Below are positions 58,715 through 64,000 of a DNA stretch of 64,000 bases, in pieces (the stretch's first letter is position 1; each line of letters opens with the position of its first letter). The position numbers were made by a program, and so were the translations under genes. The notes beneath the pieces were generated by a model. The model worked only from the letters and a program-made list of their open reading frames with translations. It searched no databases and was not told where the DNA came from. This stretch comes from Vicia villosa (Eukaryota; Streptophyta; Magnoliopsida; Fabales; Fabaceae). Where the stretch lies: positions 118,720,514 to 118,784,513 of the forward strand of contig NC_081183.1 in the NCBI RefSeq assembly GCF_029867415.1. The letters run 5' to 3'.

Positions 58715-60569
58715 TCAATCTTTTATAATGGACAAACTTGAATGATCATCATCTTAATGAATACATAGGAATATCTCAAAAGAGTAACGCATCCTTAAAC
58801 ATATATGCTTAAGGAATCTGAAATACAAATAGAAATCCAAAGTTCTATATCAACAAAGATGAAGAAATAAATCTTTGCAACATCAAAGGCTAATTGTCCA
58901 AAAAGAGAAGTTTCCCAAAACATATGTCTAACGATTTATTGATGAGAAATGATTTCATATTTGACGATTTTTGGAAGGAATCTCAATAAGAATGAAACAA
59001 ACTTTAAAGTTGCCTATCATATCAAAAGATTTAAAAAGGTTCAAACGAAAGAATAGTGAGTTTGAGAAAAGGGGGTTTAGCAAAAGACTTCGGCCAAAAA
59101 GGGAAGTTAGCAAAAGACTTCGGCTAGAAAAACAAATCTAAAAGATTAATACTTCCATTTGTGGGGAAAATTATGGTATTATGTGCTTCTTAAATGCCCG
59201 TTTAGGTGCGTATATTTCTTCAAGTAGCTCATCCTTTTTATATGAACCTTGTATTTATGGGTTCTATGTGTTGTTTATTTTCCCTACTTTTTGATAATAC
59301 CAAAGAGGGAAATAAACTATATTATAATCTCTTTATTTGTGAATGGGAGTTAACCATAAAAAAAAATATATCTAATTTTTTGTTTTTACCACCTTCGTGA
59401 GAGATGCATTCTCGTGATAAAAAAGTGAATAATGTTGTTCTTTGTATTGTGTAGTTATAATTGTCAATTAGTTTGGATGATGACAACGGTCAAATATCTT
59501 TGTTTATTACAACACTTAAGTCAATTGTCAAATATCTTTGTTTATTTTAGCACATAAGTACCTAATGTATTTTTTGTGTTGATGATAGGTTTTTCAAGAG
59601 TTCTTTGTGAAAATTATCAAAGCGGAAGCTGATAATAAGTATCTAGTGGCTCTTGACGATGACATCTGAACAAAAAGAAATATTTCAAGCCTCATCGGTT
59701 AGATGTTTCAAATTCTAATTGAAGTGCAAGACAATGTTGAATCAAGAAGATGAACTTAAAGTCTTGAAATTGTAAAAGTGAAGAAGTGTGCATGCTCGCA
59801 TAATCCTGCACTCTAGTTTGATCAATTATTTTTAAATGATCCTACGCGCACTCGCAAACACACAATGCTTTTCAAACTTTAGTTCCCTTTTGACAATATC
59901 CCTTAAAACCTTTTCAAGCTCATGCTTATTTGGTTTTAAGCTTGGTTAATCAATAAAGTAGGTACTTTAAATTATTTAGTTAATTAAGGGCTTCGTCTAA
60001 TTTATAAAACCTCTTAATTGGCTAAATGCAATTTTAATTTTTTAGTTGATGCTAAAATCAAAATTTCCATATTTGGGTTGGTTAATTCATTCACAACTAG
60101 GTTAATCGATTAAAATATTAAAATTTCCCATGGATCATTTCCTTTTTTAGCCATATTTTTTCCTATATCAAGGAGGCTTCTCCCCAGTGTTCAGAATAGA
60201 AACCTTTAGACTTTGTTCTACTATTTTTCTTTCTAATTTTTTTCACTTGAGTTGCATTGTGTTGTACTCACGCCGTTGTATCTCATTTAAGTGAATTGTG
60301 TCTTACCATGTTTCGTGTTTTTTCTAACTATACAATACCTTTCAATATTTCTTATATTACTTAAGTACATTGTACCTTACAGTGTTCAATATTTCACTTA
60401 AGTACATTGTGCTTTACAACGTACAATGTTTCTCTTCTTAACGTTATTGCATTGTATGACTGCACAATCGTGTAAGCTTCACTTATTTATTTTCTTCAAT
60501 AATTTTTTCTTATGTGTGTGATCCTATCGGTTTTCATCATATTGAAAATTACATCAAATCACACGTTTA
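58715..60569. other. AT-rich region with minor direct repeats
   Basis: No gene seen. Direct repeats: GCAAAAGACTTCGGC at about 59079 and 59110; GTCAAATATCTTTGTTTATT at about 59490 and 59526; ACTTAAGTACATTGT at about 60360 and 60397. Confidence 0.5.
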
Positions 60570-61328
60570 ACATAATAAAGAGTAAGCAATATCTAGCAAC
60601 TCATCAGTGATATCAAAGTTACGAAAATGTCATGTGATCTGACAAAAACTTTGTATGATATTGTTTATGAGTATAATTACCATTTTAACCTCATGTATAT
60701 ATTAAACATAAGTCATCGACTAGGTTACACTTGTCAAGTTCAATATTGGACTCTTAGACATTATCCTATTACGCAAGATGGAAAAAAATTCATCTAAGTC
60801 ACTCATGTCTCTCTGCATGATTTGTAGAGTACTCATGTCTATAAAATTATATTTGATTTCACACTTAGAGTCCATGATGGTTTTAGATCAAAACATACAT
60901 GGTATACACCACTATCATCTTAAGAATAACTTATGACACTTGCATACCACTCTATGTAGTAGTCTCATGGTGGGTCAATCCCCTATAAATATTTATCCTA
61001 ATACTTATACTTATGTGGACACATGATATACATTTATCCATGATCTGTGATATATGATCATCAATCTATCAACCTAATAATATGAATGCTTTAATGTTAT
61101 CCCACATTACAATAAAACTTGACTATCGATACTTTATGAATATTGTCCTTTTATTTAATGAGGTCTCATGATTAAATCACACATAATATTTCATCAAACA
61201 GACTAGCTATTATAGGAACTTTATTACTTTAGAAAACAAATATTATAAATAAATTCTTTATTATTAATAATAGATAATTCGATACAAGTACAAAGTTCTA
61301 ATAAAACTCTTGGACTCTAAGACTTACA
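60570..61328 (-). mobile_element. Probable Ty1/copia LTR relic
   Basis: An AT-rich block without ORF. On the minus strand it starts TGTAAGTCTTAGAGTCC at 61328, and its style (long AT-rich, alternating with the TAGTGGTGTATACC stretch near 60905) reminds me of copia LTRs of legumes. No partner LTR or coding region is present, and the left edge is uncertain. Confidence 0.3.
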
Positions 61329-62608
61329 ATAGTTGTGGTAAGTTTGTTATATTCAAAAGTATGATTCTATCGTGTAACATCTTTTGAAAAATACTTAAAG
61401 GCTGCATGTTAAACTTGAAAAAATTTAGATGAAGATTCTTGATCTAAGCTTATGCAAAAACACTGTTTGTTCCTTTGCAAAATCTCCACATGTTGTTGAA
61501 AGTTGTTCAGTGCTAATCTTGTATAGGTTCAAGGTTGTTTTTAATGGAAATATCAAGAGGAATATTTTTGGGGGAAAAAGTATCTCAACATAATAGGCCA
61601 AACCTGTATAAATCATTGGTGCAATCTTTCTATCCTTTTTCACTTATGTCAACAAAATTGACTAAAATGATCATTTGCACAAGTCAAGATTAATTATCAG
61701 TTGTCCCCAAGGAAATGATCATTCTTACTCAAGTCATCAAGGTTGATCATTTGTTCAAACACTAATGTGACCATCTGCCTACACACCTGATCATGAATAC
61801 TCCACTCTAGTAATCATCTATGCCTTAATGAAAAACTAATTTGTTGCACGTCATTTAAGAAGACTTGTTGTGTTATGACACCAAGAGAGAATATTTTGAA
61901 CACTACATCATGACAATAATTATGTCAATAAAAAAAATAAAAGGATAATGATCAGTATAAAAAATTAATGAATAAAGATTTTATACCGATAGAACAACTC
62001 TAACATCTCCTTTCCCAATGGCCAAATGATCGGAAAGGGCAATACTCAACATTTTAGAACCTTTAATCTTAAATCAAGAACAACCTCAAATAACGAAACA
62101 CACAAAGCTTTCTACTACTGACTTGTACAACTGCAGTGTCATTCTAATATTGTAAGCTTTGCCAGACATTATCTCATTAGCAAAGAACAATAACTTAAAG
62201 GAATAAGTTTTACATTTAACTTTTTTGGAAAGTCAATAACTTGTAATTGAGATTTATTAGGTTTACAACTCTTCCAAAATAGCTGTATACAAAGTACTTT
62301 GCAATTTTTCTAAAGCCCTTAGATCAGCAAGTCATTAAAACTTTAAGGCATGGAAGCTTTTAAAGGAGATTAGGCAATAAATCTTATTGATTGTCTGTAA
62401 TCAATTAAGATTATAGTAGAAATGTCTCAAGTTATTAGCCAGTATAATTTTTTTATTTTTTTTTGTGTTTGATCTTCTCTATCCCTAATCTGTTATTATT
62501 CTGTTGCAATGCATTTTGTGCTTGATAATATGGAAAAAGCAACACAATTCAAGCCCCATCTCTACATATTTATGTTTCTCTTAGCTTTAAAATTCATTTA
62601 AAATTTAA
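61329..62608. other. AT-rich intergenic region
   Basis: I see no gene or clear repeat here. The 72-aa frame at 61425-61643 has no recognisable motif. Confidence 0.5.
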
Positions 62609-63760
62609 GAGTGAAGACCCATTTTGGTCCCTCACAAATATTACACGAGTCAAATTAGTCCTTCACAATAAAATAGACCCAATTTAATCCCTTATAAAAT
62701 TTAACCGGATCATATAAGTCCTTCTGTTAATATTTTTTTCAAATCGATTTTTTCCTAGTTTTAAACCGTGATGGACTGCCATGTTGGATTTTATTTATTT
62801 TTCATTTTTTAAATACTAAATTGATTTTTATTTTTAAACTCATTTTTAAACAATTATAAATTAATAATATAAAAAAACCAAAATTGTTTCTTATAAGAAG
62901 TTGAACTCAGACCATGTGGTTAATCTTAAACAATTCTAAATTTAAAATAAAAAATACAAAATTTATATCAATATGGTCTCAAACCTAATTACTTAAGTCT
63001 CTTCAGACTAAATGACAGTCAATTTAATAAAATAGAAATTGATTTGTCTATTTGTAAATGATAGTCACTTTACTAACAATAGAAATTGAGTTGTCTAGTT
63101 GCTATTGATAGTCATTTTACTAACCGTAGAAATTGATTTGTCTAGTTGTAAATGATAATCACTTTATTAACAATAGAAATTGATTTATCTAGTTGTAAAT
63201 GATAATCACTTTACTAACAATAGAAATTGACCTTTCTTGTTGTAAATAATAGTCACTTTACTAACAATAGAAATTAATTTTTCTAGTTGTAAATGATAGT
63301 CACTTTATTAACGATAGAAATTGATTTGTCTAGTTGTAAAGTGAAAATCATTTAACTTGAAGGGACTTGAATTTGAGACCTCATAGGTAAAAATTTATGT
63401 ATAGAATTTGTTAATATTAGAAGAAATCATGGAAATGACTGGTTTAAAAATTACTTTATAAGAAATAATTTTGGCTTTTTTGATATTAATCATTGATAAA
63501 TGTTTAAAAATGAAATTAAAAATAAAAAATAATTTAGTATTTAAAAAATAAAAAAATCCAACGTGTCAGTTCAGTCACGGTTTAAAAGTATGAAAAGAAC
63601 CGATTTAGAAGTAGGAAAAAACCGTTTGAGAAAAATATTAGCAGAATGACTAATATGATCCGGTTATATTTTATAAGGGATTAAGTTGGGTCAATCTTTT
63701 TTGTGATGGACTAATTTGACTCGTGTAATATTTGTGAAGGACCAAAATGGGCTTTCACTC
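62609..63760. mobile_element. Non-autonomous MULE-like element with long TIRs, 1152 bp
   Basis: The ends pair over more than 120 bp with few mismatches (GAGTGAAGACCC...TTTTGGTCC against GAGTGAAAGCCC on the other strand) and loosely for about 300 bp. A perfect 9-bp target duplication AAAATTTAA flanks it (62600-62608 and 63761-63769), the Mutator-type signature. There is no transposase. Its centre is a 47-bp tandem array. Confidence 0.9.
63013..63341 (+). repeat. 47-bp tandem repeat, 7 copies
   Basis: AGAAATT recurs at 63034, 63081, 63128, 63175, 63222, 63269 and 63316, exactly 47 bp apart. Units carry GATAGTCACTTTACTAACAA and CTAGTTGTAAAT variants with a few percent to 15% divergence. The array forms the spacer between the TIRs of the MULE-like element. 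Confidence 0.92.
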
Positions 63761-63769
63761 AAAATTTAA

Positions 63770-64000
63770 ACGAAATATGATTTATGAAACAAACTAAAAC
63801 ACGTTACAAAAATAGATAAGTCATCAAAATAATTGATAAACCTACAAATAAAAATGAATATGTAGTAATTCTCCCTAAATTGATTCATTTCATTACTAAA
63901 AATTGATAATTAAAAAATATGCAATAACAAAATAACAAATGAAAACAACATGTTGTTTTTACAAAATACAGTTTTTGGACCATAACTCTCAAATAAACTA
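63770..64000. other. AT-rich window end
   Basis: No feature recognised. Confidence 0.5.

Overview
The window is a repeat-dominated piece of a large plant genome. I see no intact host gene. Very long LTRs, a 24.7-kb Ogre/Tat-type Ty3 element, an Ogre-type primer-binding site and a legume-style plant mobile domain (PMD) relic all suggest a Fabeae legume (pea, vetch, lentil or Lathyrus relatives). This is inference; no species-diagnostic gene is present.

Layout. 1-2287: decayed L1-type LINE (+). 2288-6979: 5'-truncated Ogre-type LTR (element E, +), followed by its primer-binding site and leader up to 7961. 7962-8061: a 100-N scaffold gap. 8066-52481: element A, a minus-strand Ogre element with 5.9-kb LTRs, ORF1, gag-pro, a predicted intron, RT with two RNase H domains, and integrase. 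Two younger LTR elements sit inside A's gag-pro frame, each with a perfect 5-bp target duplication. Element C (20556-28773, minus) is a Tekay-like chromovirus with 1837-bp LTRs, flanked by GTACT. Element B (30273-41753, plus) is a non-coding Ogre-related element with 2510-bp LTRs, flanked by GTATG. Removing both restores one uninterrupted gag-pro frame. 52482-54188: a PMD (MAIN-like) pseudogene whose 5' part is cut off by A. 54189-64000: AT-rich DNA with a palindrome cluster, a Helitron 3' end, two MULE-type elements with 9-bp target duplications, CACTA-like palindromes, a (TA)n microsatellite and a probable copia LTR relic.

History. LTR-LTR divergence judged by eye is about 1-1.5% for A, 12 mismatches in 2510 bp for B and about 4 in 1837 bp for C. 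This fits A entering a PMD gene first, then B and C landing in A.

Most unusual signal. The untranslated internal regions of A and B are built from repeated short hairpins. In B, 16 tandem units of 43-45 bp each form a hairpin with a near-constant loop, and neighbouring diverged units change both stem arms together. A's own 3' region has six 77-bp units with a closely similar core, plus further hairpins with constant loops and changing stems. This looks like selection for RNA (or single-stranded DNA) structure in Ogre-type elements, possibly exploited by a non-coding passenger element.
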